A stretch of DNA of 64,000 nucleotides from Romanomermis culicivorax (taxonomy: Eukaryota > Nematoda > Enoplea > Mermithida > Mermithidae), in contig CAWUHX010000331.1 of assembly GCA_963922205.1 (NCBI GenBank), forward strand, positions 1 through 64,000. The letters are read 5' to 3'. Shown here one piece after another: positions 33,826 to 46,690 of the stretch. A program made the position numbers and the translations under genes. Under the pieces are notes generated by a model. It saw only the letters and a program-made list of their open reading frames with translations. It made no database searches and was not told the origin of the DNA. Position 1 is the first letter of the stretch, and each line of letters starts with the position of its first letter.

Positions 33826-35150
33826 TAAAATTACATCGATCTATTTACAATAGTTAGGCAACAGGATACGTCAGAAGAGATGCAACAAAAATTCCTGTCT
33901 TTAGGAATTTGATTGAAAAAATCAAAGCTGCGAGTTTGATGTTGCAAAATAAAATGTTGGCTGCCTGACCCTGGCCTATGTTATATGCTGTGAGAAAGTG
34001 CCCTTAGTTAAGGCACTCTGTTTCGATGTCAGCCACACAAAAATTGGCTAAATGATAGTAGATTGCAGTGCGATTCCAATGCAGCAAAGGGCATCCGAAT
34101 AACTCTTGTCATTTTCCTGTTAATAAATTTTAAATATCCACTCGATTTCTGATATTCATTGGAAATTTTTGATTTTAAATTTGAGGTACTTCGTTCAGCA
34201 ATCAAACCTAAGTCAATGAAAATTCATCAGGACTTCGAGCCACATTTTTTCTTCTCATGTGTTAAGCAAAGAAGCATCCCGTATTCCCACAACTTACTTG
34301 TTAGGGCATTTATCCAGGTTCGAAAAATGTTTGAATAACAGTTCAGTGTGTGCAAATCTCAATAGCTCCGAAACGGTGCGCGAGAAGGACGATTTTACTT
34401 TCACAGCTATGGTAGGAATGTATCAACTAAAGTATAAAAATATATAATTCCGCGGTTTCATTATTGAAGGTGCTCGAAAGCCCCTAAACAGGATTTTTCT
34501 TTTTTGGCTCCTTATTTTTTTGCTCCTTATTTCACTGGTAAAATTTCATGGATCAATTTACAATGGTTGCGGAACAGGATGCCTTAGAAGGAATGCAACA
34601 AAAATGTCTCTTGTCAGTGATTTGATCGGAAAAAATCGAAGCTGCGAGTTTAATTTTACAAAATAAATGTCGGCTGTATGACTCTGACCTATGTTATCAG
34701 CTGTGCGAAAGTGCTCTACAGTTGAGGGAATCCTGTTCCACATCACGTGACGTTAGAGTGACGAAAACAAAGCAAATGGTAGTAGATTGCAGTGCCTTTC
34801 CAACAAAGCAAAGAGTATCCAAATATCTCTTGCCGTTTTTCCGTAAATGTATTTCAAACAATCACTCAATTTCTGAAATTTAATGAAAATTTTCGAAGTG
34901 TTCGATTTTTCATTTGAAGCACTTCGTTTAGAAACCATCAAACCTAGATCAATGAAAATTTACTAGGACTCAAGCTACATTTTTTCGTATAATGTATTGG
35001 GTGAAGACGCATCTTGTGTTCCCAGAACTTTATTGATTGGACATTTATCCAGATTCGAAAACACAACAGAGCAGTGTATGCAAATGTCTACAGTTGCCAA
35101 AATGGTGCAAGATGATGATATGTCACTTTCGCAGCTACTGTAGGAATGTA
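33826..35150 (+). repeat. Diverged direct duplication of about 0.64 kb
   Basis: The segments starting near 33826 and 34541 align in order: CAATTTACAAT.GTT.G, GCAACAAAAAT, CTGCGAGTTT, CTATGTTAT, AGTAGATTGCAGTGC, AAACCTA.. TCAATGAAAAT, CATTTATCCAG.TTCGAAAA. The offset is about 715-730 bp with many substitutions and small indels. No coding signal is preserved in either copy. Confidence 0.7.
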
Positions 35151-36182
35151 TGAACTAAAGAATAAAAAGATAAAATTCATCGGCATCAGGGTTTGACAGT
35201 TTAAAATTTGTTGCATGGTATAACATGTTCATTTGTGAAACAATTTGTACATCAAACTATAGTCCGTTGGTTATTTAAAAATTCTATAGTATAAATAACG
35301 AATGTATTACAAGGGGTAGACAAGGGCCACCTGGAAAATGCAGTGACTTCTGAGCAATTTCCATAAGCATGCCTTCTTCAGAGCTGTGCAGCTCCTAAAA
35401 CAGTTCAAAAATTTTGATGAACCTTTAACCAATACAGTAAAAATGCATGAGCTATAAAATACGAAAATAAAATTATGCAGCATCCGATGGGAATGTGCTC
35501 GGGAGTGCACATAAACAAAATTTTTTCAGTTTTGACTTTCGATTTTTTTTCCTTTTCGACACCTTAAACTGTCTGAAAAAGTGTAGTATGCAATTATTTG
35601 CTGTAAATATTACATCGAAAGATGAAAAATGAATATTAACTTTTAGAATGAGATCAATCGTATCCTGAAATATCGCTTGGCTAGCAAGACAACTGAAAAA
35701 TGTCGAAAATACATCAATTTTCAAACTTTGGCATACTGTAGCGGTGTGAATTTTCGTTTTCAAGCAAAACCAATGATACCACGTAACTCATAGCACGAAA
35801 CTACCGAAAATATCTCATTTTGAGATATGATTAATTTTCAAGTTATCATGCGGAAGGTAGAACCTCTCAGAAATCGTGTCCTAAAATCGAGTTTCTCATA
35901 CTAAAAATTCGACACAGGAGCAGTATTTCTAGAACAAGAACAAAATGGAAGAGTGTACAAATAGACGTTAATCAGCAAACTTTATGGTAGGTCGTTGTTT
36001 CAAGCGTTGCGAATAAGCTAAAGAGTCGACCTATTGTCATTGCTGTTGCTTGATGTGAGCATCTCTAAAATCAAGCCGCTTAGTTTACACTCAAAGACCC
36101 ATTGTACCAAGTGGTTTACACTTGACTATTCGCTAGAAGCACGTTTTAGTTCTGCCATCACTGTAAATCACACACACATGGG
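35151..36182. other. Intergenic DNA upstream of USP8-like gene
   Basis: AT-rich sequence without a supported gene. It presumably includes the promoter and 5' UTR of the gene starting at 36183. Confidence 0.4.
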
Positions 36183-39100
36183 ATGACATTCGTTTTAGCC
36201 GAATCCAGTCCAGGTAAGAGATACTTTTCCTTCTATTAGTATAGAATCGAATGCCAGACTCATCTATTGTATTTTTGCAGTCCCTGATAAAGTTGGGGAA
36301 GAAGTTTTCGAAACGAAGAGAGAGTTGTCCGACATGGCTAATTCGCCAAAGCCCATAGAAAGCGTGACTAAAATGAAAACTTGTACGGGAAAAGAGTTAG
36401 TCGAAATTCTCAAAAAAACGGACAACGTACTTTTTTTCGATTTGCGATCCAAAAACCAGCGGGATGGCAATGCGGCATTTTTCCGTAACGGGACGACCAT
36501 CCAGGTGCCTAAAGAAGTTGCTGAATCGTCGATGTAAGTTAACATGTCGGCTATGGTTAATAACGTTTGTTGGCTGTTGGGGTACATACTGGGAAAACTT
36601 CTACGAATATTCACATTTTGATGATATTTGAACGTTGGAATTGGCCCAATTTTAATTTCAACACGCCCCCAAAGAATCAGAACCATTCTGGTGAATAATT
36701 GTGTAAAAATAATCGATTAAATTTTAAAGTACGAAGTTGATCCAAGTTTGTAGCTAACATTTGAGTGGTTCCACGTTTTTAGAAAAATCTGGGCTAAATT
36801 ATTGTTTCGTCACGTCAAAATGAAATCCATTATGGCAGCTGTGCACGGAGTGTACAAGGGTGGGTGTTTTTCGGCATTTAATGGTTCACACATTCAAGTT
36901 TACACTTTGATACTTACTATGCAAAAAAGATTTTTTAGGATGGGTGGCTGATGGACGGAGGTGGGTAAACTTGGGCGTGTTCCTTACAAGTTGAAAAACT
37001 AGGTGGCTACGTTGCCTATACATGCACGCTGTACATACGTTACACGTCAAAAAATATGAAAAATTCAGGGGTCGCTCAAGTGGATAAGTTGCGTATTTTT
37101 GACCACTAAAAAACTTACATAAGTTTGATTTCGACTTGCTTTCCGCTGATTTTTTTTTATCTGAATTGATCATGGCAGGTGATAAGCTGACGAAAAATAT
37201 TCATTTTGTAGAGTTTTGGACTTCGTCGCTAAAAAATATTCCGCCCAAAACCTGTACAGTTTCGTTAAAACTAGATTTAACGTATTTCGTCCGTTCAAAG
37301 TTGAGCAGTGGGACATATATTATCGTTAACATGACGATTTCTGTTCTAGCCTTTTTTCCGACGATTTCGGGAATTGTTGTAAATTAATTTGCAGCAATAT
37401 ATGTAACGAATGTATACGACGTTGTAAAAGCTTTTTGTCTGAGTTATCTATCAATTTTAGTCAAATGAAAGTGAAACCAAGTGAAGTGAAAACTGAAGCA
37501 GATTAAAAATAACATTGGAAAGTGTTTCTGTGGGGTATAATTAGTGCAAACAAATGTGCGAGCATAGACATAGCGATAGCCTCTTATAACTAGTTAGATG
37601 AACCCAATATGTGTTGAAATATTGGAAAACCCAATTTTTTAGTGACTCCACAACGTTCGATTCAAAACTAAAATTGAGCGACCGAGTCAGATTCAGAAAA
37701 CGCCACGAATTCGATTTCGTTATTGTGTTTGACGAAGAATCATCGAGCGATCAAATTATGCTAGCTCAATCATTACCGCGTAAAATTTGCGAATCTATCA
37801 TAATGGTGAGGATACTTTTCTCCGTAAATGTGATCTAAAATACGTAGTTCTCGAATTTCTGCAGGCTGCAAAACTTCAGAAATGTCCTTTGGTACTGGAC
37901 GGCGGTTTCAAAAATTTTCGCAGCGCTTTTCCGGATTATATTTCGTCGTCTTATAAAACATCGTCTTCTTATCGCGATCGGGATGAAGACAGCGAAAAAA
38001 GTAATACTTGCGGTTTTTGAGGCTAGCTGAAATGCTACATGCCGTAAAAATGATTCATTTGACTAAGCGAAACTACTCGAACTCATTCGATGTCAGGTTC
38101 TCGAATTATAAATAATTTGCCAGATTTTTTCACTTTCCCAACTCTAAACTTACAGAGAAATGGTTATGAAATGGTAGGCAATGCATGTATACATTGTTAT
38201 CATCTTCATTCACAATTCACTTCTTCAGGGTTACGTCTGTTCGACTACAGCGCTCACAAGCTCATTACAAGCCATGATATCTGCGACCTCTTTTTGGAAT
38301 CGTCGGCCAGAATATCTCAATCCCAGGAAGTTGTTCGAGTTTGAACCTTCACTCCTACAGAGACATCTTCATTTCGAGAATATTCTTGATAAGATTAGAA
38401 AAAAAGAAAATACCCTCCTCCTGAAAAGAATTCAATTCTGATTTGAAAAGTTCCCTTTAAGATGACAGATCATAAGCGGTTAACTTTGCACAATCAAAAA
38501 ACAATCCCTACATCAAATTTTATTGTTTTTCAAAAATCATTCTTCAAATGTAAGTTTGACCTCTCCCAGATTCCCGCACTATTTTAGCGGTAAGGAAATC
38601 AAATACAATGAATTTTAGATGAATTCATATCATATTCTAGCTCATTTGAAACTAAATTCAAGTTTTTGAACAATGTCTTTAGAATAACGTCAAGGTCCTA
38701 TTTCATAGAAAATTTGTCCTCCTACTAGATTTTTCACAATTTACCTTGGATTGCTTTTTTATAAGTCCTGTAAAAAGTAACAATTTACCCGTTTTGTAGA
38801 ATTATTTAAACGATTCAAAGTAGAATTGAATTTTCCACCGGATTGAACTTTCGGGTGGTTAAAAAAGGTCTATCCCCAAGTGAGCGATTCCCAAATGAGC
38901 GTATTCACAAGTGAGCGAATTCCTAAATGAGCGGTTCTCGTGTGAGCGCTTTCCAATTGAGCGATTCCCATGTGAACGCTTCCCTATTGAGTGAATTCCC
39001 GATTGGGCGATTCCAAACGAGCGATCAAGAATATTATAACACTTTCTTCATATTTTCCTTCTTTACAATATATTTTTCTTTGTATACATTTCTTTTTTCA

Positions 39101-42100
39101 TTCGTCATCTATGTGTGGTGCTTACGTTTTCGTTTATGTATGTTTTTACGTTTTTATCTTTTGTATCTGCTTTCTTTCATTTTCATTTTCTTCCTTCTTG
39201 TCACCTGTTTTTTTCTTCCTTTTTTGCTCATCATACAATGCATTACAAATTTTCATTTTAAATAACCGTAGTCCCGTATAATTCTTGTAGAAATCGGCAC
39301 GCTTGAGTCTTTCATCGTTGTACATGTGAAAATCTTCATAAAAACATAAACAAAAGAATGCTGGAAGAAACAAAACATAAAGAGAAAGGAAACGCCAACA
39401 AAAATGAAAACATTAAGAATACGTGGAAATAAATCGAAAAGTATTAGAAAAAGAAAAAAAACATGAAAAATGACAAGAAAGAAGAAGCAACATAGAGAAA
39501 GCAGCAAGAAAGAAATAAAAAATAATGTGAAAGAAAGAACAACAAAAAAAGAAAGAGTCAGGAGAATAGAAAAAGATAAAGATAAAGAAGTAAAAGCAAA
39601 AAACTAAAATAAAAAGTAAGTAAGAGTGGAAACAAATTCACAAAGAATACAATTATAGGAAATAGAACGTGCCGAATTGTATAAGAATTATACGGGAGGC
39701 TATGCTTATTAAAAATGACAACTTACGAAAACATAAGCAACACACAGAAAAAGAAAGAAAAAATAAATACGTGCAAGGAAAAATATAAGGTAAAGAAGGA
39801 AAATATGTATGAAGAAAGTGTTATTACATTCTCCATCGCTCGTTTGGAACCACTCAATTGGGAATCGCTCACATGGCGATCGCTCAACTGGAAATTCGCT
39901 CACTTGGGAATCGCTCACTTGAGAATTGCTCACTTGAGAATACCCCGTAAAGAAATATGTTTTTATAACTCCGACATCATTTCTTGTCATATACCTGATC
40001 AAAATCTGGAAGAATTGTCAATTTTGAGTTTAACTAAAAATTCGAAAACTATCGAGTTCCATTGCGCTTCGCACAGTGGAGTTATTTTTAATTTTTCCAC
40101 GTAATTATATTACTTGAACACGTATTTTTGCGGCACTTTTTGAGGTCGAAATTGCCTCTTCCGATTGATTTTTCAACTATCCTCAAAACGAAACATACCG
40201 TCCATCCGTTCCCTCAAAAAAGCTCCTGGCCACTCCCAGCGTCAAATAGTTGTAACGTGGTCACAAATCAAATCGTTTTATTCCTTCACGTTTATTTGCA
40301 TCAATTTAGGTTTCTGGACAAAACTGTAGACTCATGAAATCTTGTTCTCTCCATTTTTATAATGCTTTAAATTATTTCGACAGAAAACGCTTTAAATCTC
40401 TACTGCGAACGGTTATTCCGACGAAACGTCTCACCACCATCCAACGTATTGACCAAAGACGAAGAAGCAAAAGTCGCTGAACAAAAAATGAACGAATATT
40501 TAGAGATGTGGTCGTTTTTGAGATTAGACGTACCTAATAGGCTCTGCAAAAACGCTAATCGTGATTCTCCTCGTCAATCAGTACCTAGAACAATCGGCGA
40601 AAGCGCATATAAATTACAAGAAGCGACCACCGAAAAAATCCCACCTGGTCCTGTGACAATTAAACAAATGCAATCGACGATAGAAGCTCACGAACAAGGG
40701 AAAGATTTATTTCAAAGCATAATTAATTATAAAATGCCGTATAAAGTGAGAAAACTTTAGCATCCCGATACAATATGTCCAATTTTCAAAAATTTAGTTT
40801 TTTTTGTCAATTCGTAAAAAGTTTTCATGCAACTTAGAATCTGCCTATGAACTTACAATAATCGAATTTCGTGAAGTTTTGTTCAATTTAAGCTCAGCCT
40901 TTAACTTCAGCCTCAAGAAGCGGCTCCTCGTATCGATGGTGATTTGCAAAAGAAACTACGCGTAACGCTGACTCACCCATGGCAGGATGGTGGTTTAAAT
41001 ATGCCGAGTCGATTCTCCGACAAGATTGACGATGTGTAATTTTTAAACTGTTTGCTTTTTAATCCAACTTGATTTCTGTGGTTCCATAGTCGAATGTGGC
41101 AAACGACGAAAGCCATCGAAGAGAAGACTCACAATGAGGAAGAGAAACACAAGAAAGTATGCTTGGAGTTTAAAAGTTCTTATTCTTGATCAAAATCTCG
41201 TCGAGAAAAAAAGTAGGGTGATTTTCCTATGGTTACGTGGTTTTCTGATGGTTGCGCCATGACATGATGTTTGTGAAGCCGTATAACGGATGTTCGCAAA
41301 AATGCGGGCAACTATTCGAATTTCGTTAGTTTGAATTTACGTCTCATGGGATTTTAGAGTGACTCTAATCAAAAACAATTTACTGTTTCCCTTGCATCAG
41401 CTTTTCACTCTGACGGAAATGCTCAACTATTAGTGATCGAATGTACTGTAAGTCAAAGAATTCTTAGAGTCTATTAAGGTATTCAAAAATAACGTTTTTG
41501 AAGATGCTAAACACGGTCGTTGGTTTAGCCTATAGAACTCGTACATTTTCTTGACTTGAGAATCAATTTTAAACAGTCAGAAAATTAGCGTTATTGACCA
41601 AAAATGAATTTTGCTGAAAGCAATTTAATCCAAAATGCATTCACCTACGTCTCCAGCCATCCCCGGTGCGAGGACTGACAGTTGACAAAATTGAAAAACT
41701 TCCAGAACTGCATTCTACAGGGTCTTGAGAAAAAAATTATTCTGGTTCATAGTAATTAGACAGGTCAAGCATAAGCGTTGCTTGCATTGAACACCTTGAA
41801 AGCATACGCCTTTCAATGAAGAAAGAGATGAAGTTTGAACTGAAAGAAAATGGTGTAGACTAGGGCCGAATGACAAAAAGTGGGTTGGGGGCAAATGGCA
41901 GGCTAAAGTGTATTAGAAAAACGGCGGGGCAGATCGTCGGCTAAAGTGTGGGTCAAATCAGAGGGCTTATCGCGGGCTATTTATCGGGCCAAACTTGGGG
42001 CGAAATGTGGACTAAATCTTAGGGCCAATCTCGGGCCAAATGATGGGCTAAAGTCAGGGTAAAATCGCGGACCAAACGCGGAGAAAAACTGGGGCTAAAT

Positions 42101-45100
42101 GGCAGGCTAAACAACGGATAGCCCGCCGTCGTATGACGAAAGGTGGGGTAGGTTAAATAGTGTCATTTTTTGGTGAAAATTTAGCTCACGAAATAGCCCT
42201 GCTTGGTGGTTTGCTAAGATACAAAGGAAATATTGTATCAAGAACCAGTCGATGGATTTGCTGGAATACTTAGATCTTCTAGACGAGATGATGGACGAAG
42301 ATTGGGAAGAAGATCGAGTTGACAGACCTTTAATTAGAAATAGAAAACATCTGTGCCAAATGTATGATGATATCGAGTTCAAATTAGAATATGGATTGGG
42401 AATACAGTGATTGATATGGTTTCCCATCGACTAGCACTCTGTTCCAATAGAAATAATGCATTGAACACATACCTGCAATCGGAAGGGGCTTGGGGGGACC
42501 CCTTCTAACTTGGCCAACCTTGTACCCAACCCCCCAGACTCGGAAAAATGGGGAAAAAGTGCCTTTTTTGGGAAAATTTGCGGCTTTTTTTCGACCCCCC
42601 CCCAAATTTCGGGTTTACCCCCCTCCAATTGATCGGACCTCTTACAGGTATGATTGAACTCTGCAAACTCTGCAAGCAAGAGTATTTGTTCTGACCGTCA
42701 CCATGTTAATCTGCTGTATTTTTCTGTTTCGTTGTTACACAATGCACCCAACTGTCTCAGCCGCAATTATCTACAAATCGACCCAAGATGCCTTGCGGCC
42801 AATGTTTATTCTCCATAGTAATTACTGGTTGCATACTCTATTCCACAAGAAAAAGAGCTCACCATAGATAAATACGCTACACACCACACTAAAGGGTCAT
42901 TTATACTTGTCTTTTCCGACGGAACGGAACGCAATCGACACAAGGTAACCGAACGAAAAAGAAATTTTCGTTCCGTTCGGTTCTATTGGAGGTTACCGTC
43001 GGTCATTTTCCACAAAATTGTAATTATCCTTTTCGACCTAAAGTGGACTTCGAGGCTAAACGTTTCAAGCTGTTGGCGATCTGTTCCGTTCCGTCAAAAA
43101 AGGCAAATATAAATTACCCTTGACACATTCTGCCGACACTGTGAAAAACACTAACCCAGTATGTGAACATATATTTTTCTGGGCTGGCTAACTCTGCTCT
43201 GCCCCACTTTCCGTCATACGGTAATGGGGCGATTCTCGGACTAAACAGTGGACCATTGCTGTGGCAAGATAAATCGAGGGGAAAATGCTGTGCTCAATAG
43301 TGGGGCAAATGGCAGGACAAATCTAGGGGCAATTGATGGGATAAATCGTGGGCCAACTTTCGAGACAAATCGAAGGCTAAACAGCGAGATAGTTGACCCA
43401 TGATTTAGCCCTAGCCTGTCTCTAGACTGTCCTTCCTTTCGCCACTCGGGCCTAAGAAAAAAAGCTTAACAATCAAGTTCTTAGATAAGCAATTTGATGT
43501 GCGATTTTCACGGAGTAGAAAGCTTTATACTATCGAAAAATGCAAATTTATTTGGAAGCCGAAATCAAAGGAACAACTTCAAGCTAATCTATTTTTGATT
43601 TGGCTAGAATTGTATCGACATGTATTGTGCATTTGAGCAGGTTATTGTATAAAATTTTCTGTCGGTTTTTTCGTTGCTGACGGACCAGATAGTTTTTATC
43701 ATTGATTACAGTAATAAGCCTACTACTTTTTCCGACTTGGAAATCTACTTTAATCGTTTCGCTGCATCAGCCATTTGTGATCGTCACTAAATCAAATTTT
43801 AAAATTGTAGGCAAGTTCATTATTCTATGGTGCTTTCTTCGTTAGGTTTCGTCACTCCAATTTGTTTTGACGACTAAGCTAATAAAATAGTTTTCTCGTC
43901 CTTCAGACGAAAGAGTTTATAGCCACTGGCTTGCACAACCTTGGAAATACGTGCTACTTGAATAGTTCGCTGCAATGCTTAGCCAACAATGTGAATTTGA
44001 CGACTTATTTTACAAGCGACGCTTACGCTAACGACATTAATTTGTATGAATTTTCTCGCGTGCAATTTTTCTTTAGTTTTCAACATGAAAATGAGTCTCT
44101 GTGTTTGTAGAACAAATAAATTAGGTTCCAAAGGACATTTAGCACAAGCTTACGCTTATTTGTTGCGAAAATTGAGCGAAAAAGAGTTTTCCTTTCGACC
44201 GACAGCCTTCAGAGTATGCGAGCTGTCTTTTTTTAGTTTTTCCCGCATTTTTTGATTCCCTCTCTTTAAGGCCGCGTTTTGTAAAGTTGTCAATTATTTC
44301 GATAACTCAAATCAACACGACGCCGCGGAATGCGTCACAGTGTTGCTAGAAGCACTGCACGAAGATCTGAATAGAGTTAGTGGCCAACTATATACTTCGC
44401 CGTACGGTGCCGTACGGCACCACATTGAGCTACTATACTTCGCCGCACGCGCCGTCCTTTGCCGTACGGCACCTGATGAGTGGCTGCTATACTTCACGCC
44501 GTACGGTGGTAAATGATAAGTAAATGAAAATGATAAGTAGCTACTATACTTACGTGCCGTACGATGCCGCGCGGCGCCTTACGGCGCATGATGAGTAGCT
44601 GCTATACAGACGTGCCGAACGGCACTGTACGGCGCCCTAAGACACCGTACGGCGCAGTATAGTTGGCCCTTTAGAGCTCATGATTTTTTGAAATTTCCTT
44701 TACGAACGCCTAAAGTTATGTTTTCGATAACAATGTGCTGATTCTTTCTGTTCCTTTGAAATTTGAAAATAATTGAACGATTATGCAAGTCCTGGTTTCA
44801 AGTGTGGAATAGATTCTGGCATTGATGAAACAAAGGTCTTTCAGAGAGTGTAGGATTTCCTCCGAGTATAATCAAGTCGTTGACTTTTGTGTTTAGGTTA
44901 AACAGAAAGTGGATACGACGCCACCTGGCTGGTCCGAGGGCAAAAGTTTGATCGAGTTATGCAAAGAATATTGTGCCCAATTAGTCAAAAAGGACGATTC
45001 TGTGGTCAGAGACAACTTTTGGGTGAGTTTCGCATCGTCGAAAATTTTTCTCTTGCCATCATTTCGCTTTGCTTTCTCAAATCCTCTTTATATTACTCGC

Positions 45101-46131
45101 TTGGAATGTTTTTAATCCCGATTTTTTTACCGCCTCGTAAATTTTCAGGGCGTTGAAATTATTGTAACAACGTGCACCACGTGTGGCAATAAAGTTCCTG
45201 TCATGCTGCCAATTAGCATGTTGACTCTTCCACTGATCAACGAGGCCACAGGTTGCGACCTGTCGGTAATTTTTTCTGGTTTTTTTACACTAGACAGAAT
45301 CTGATAAGTCTTTAAATTCTTTTAGTATTGCTTGGACAGGTTTTTCCAAGCGCAAAAAATAGTCCGGACGTGTTCGAAATGTAAAACCAACCAAGAAATG
45401 ACGGAACATCATTTTTTGCACAAATTACCTAAATTCCCGGTTTTGCAACTGGAACGGTAAGAAATTCCACATAAACTTCGATGTCTTCATATATAGTGCT
45501 CATTAAATTTTTCAAGATTCCATCGAGAACACCTCAGATCCGAAATTCAAAAGTTGACAACGAAGGTTGTATTCTCGACAGACAAACCTCTGAATTTTGA
45601 CAAATACTTTGTCGATAAGGCGGCGAAAAATTGCAAATTTACTCTGAACGCAGTTATCGTATGTCTAATCCTTCACATCTAATGCATTTTTCAGATCGTG
45701 ACTGAATTTCGATATTACTTTGGTCAAAAACAGCATATTCTTCTGTTGTTTTTTTTACTTGAACTAAGAAATGAATTAAAAACCTCAGTATAACTAAAAT
45801 TTTCAGTAGTGAAGAAATGACTGAATACAAAAGTTACAAACACTACCTGATCTTTTTCCAAAAATTGATTCAGAAATTCTTTACACTCAAGGATGTTAAT
45901 TTATTTTTAGAAACATTATGGTTCGCTGAGATCCGGTCATTACGTAGCCGTTTGTCGTAAAAATGGCAGGTGGGTTGAATTCGACGACGATGATGTCAGA
46001 TATATCAATGAGACGGCCGTCAATGTGAGATTTGATTTTATTTTGCTCGATATTATAGTCTTTTGACTATGACAACAATTTGATTTCAGGAAAAAGAAGC
46101 CTACATCCTATTTTACGGACCGCAATCGTAA
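36183..46131 (+). CDS. USP8: USP8/UBPY-like ubiquitin hydrolase (rhodanese + USP), 17 exons, 744 aa
   Basis: Exons: 36183..36213, 36281..36533, 36783..36863, 37643..37805, 37865..38000, 40384..40745, 40911..41035, 41090..41156, 43907..44043, 44111..44213, 44271..44375, 44897..45022, 45149..45265, 45326..45456, 45517..45658, 45911..46024, 46090..46131. All phases match; the total is 2235 nt. Residues about 45-205 form a rhodanese-like domain ([39 protein letters not shown]). The USP catalytic domain starts near 410: Cys422 in [13 protein letters not shown], His703 in RSGHYVAV, acidic EFDDDDV after it, and a CxxC pair (572/575, 618/621) for zinc. USP8 removes ubiquitin from endosomal cargo. No N-terminal MIT domain was found, so the start may be incomplete or the protein short. 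The exon 3 donor is ambiguous (36859 or 36863); only 36863 keeps frame. A GTTAGT donor follows exon 11. Confidence 0.88.
38870..39945. mobile_element. Foldback element with 15-16-bp unit (GTGAGCGATTCCCAA)
   Basis: The left arm (38874-39030) has about ten degenerate units of the type TCCCAAGTGAGCGAT. The right arm (39838-39945) is inverse (ATCGCTCACTTGGGA). The interior (39030-39830) is strongly strand-asymmetric, T/C-rich then A/G-rich, without genes. It is located in intron 5 of the USP8-like gene. Confidence 0.75.
42252..42410 (+). pseudogene. Harbinger transposase N-terminal fragment (52 codons)
   Basis: From ATG 42252: an acidic helix ([20 protein letters not shown]) followed by [16 protein letters not shown] and [10 protein letters not shown], then a stop. 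The 'R-x-R-x-x-x-x-x-M-Y-D-D-x-E-F-x-x-x-Y/F-x-L' pattern is the typical N-terminal region of HARBI1-like nucleases. The catalytic domain is missing. Confidence 0.5.
42892..43121. mobile_element. MITE, 230 bp, TIR AAGGGTCATTTATACTTG
   Basis: Long inverted repeats: the left runs AAGGGTCATTTATACTTG ... GACGGAACGGAAC; the right is its reverse complement ending GTTCCGTTCCGTC ... TAAATTACCCTT. It is nested in the Harbinger-like element. Confidence 0.65.
44382..44668. mobile_element. GC-rich MITE, 287 bp, adjacent to USP8 exon 11 donor
   Basis: Ends GGCCAACTATATACTTCGCC and GGCGCAGTATAGTTGGCC are inverted. The interior repeats GCCGTACGGCRC palindromes and TGATGAGTRGCTGCTATAC about five times. Flanks GTTAG (left) and TTTAG (right) may be an imperfect target duplication. 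It starts six bases after the end of exon 11 (44375). Confidence 0.7.
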
Positions 46132-46690
46132 TTTTTTCTGATAATATTGTACAAAACTACTAACCTTATTGTTACGTTACTGAGTATGCCACAAATTAAA
46201 TTACATTTTCATCTTAATGAACGTGTCTTTTTGTGTCAATATTATTTTGTGTGGAAAGTTTACCGTTGATTAGTATGATGGCACGTTTGAGACCCGTAAC
46301 TTAATGAAATACCATTAGCACCAGGAAAAATTTCCCTTATGAAAAACATACAAAAGCAGGGTCGTCATCTACTTCTTTTGGTACTTTTTCTCTATGTTTC
46401 ATATTTGCCATATTTCAATCGCAAACATTCGAAATATGTGAAATAGCGTGCGACAGATTAGAATAATTAGATAAATTTTAGTCTCAGCCAACACATAAGA
46501 ATCAATATTGAGGAAGAAAACACGTCACTGCTGATGAGAAGCCAGAAAAGGAAAAAACTAAGGCCAATGAAGATGAACATGAATCATTGTGCACTTTCTG
46601 TGTTTGCGGTACAACTGTCCACATAAATTTCATGTCTTGCAATTCCTACATGTCAGTCCCAAAAACTCTTGGCGTTTTTGAAGAGCTTCC
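46132..46690. other. Downstream intergenic DNA
   Basis: This holds 3' flanking sequence of the USP8-like gene (AAATTAAA/AATATTATTTTG region). No gene is seen. Confidence 0.4.

Larger units (their letters stand above)
41863..43452. mobile_element. PIF/Harbinger-like element remnant in USP8 intron 8
   Basis: Imperfect ends GGGCCGAATGACAAAAAGTG (left) and CTTTCGCCACTCGGGCC (right) are inverted. Subterminal degenerate repeats of the type GGGCTAAATCGTGGGCCAAA occupy 41880-42120 and 43220-43400. A short Harbinger-like frame is at 42252-42410. A separate MITE (42892-43121) sits inside. The target duplication is not clear. Confidence 0.55.

Noticed and set aside
39715-40104. 129-codon plus-strand frame with [18 protein letters not shown] repeats
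   Set aside because: The repeats are the foldback right arm read through; not a protein gene.
42107-42427. 106-codon minus-strand frame
   Set aside because: Antisense to the Harbinger-like fragment, which has the better family match.
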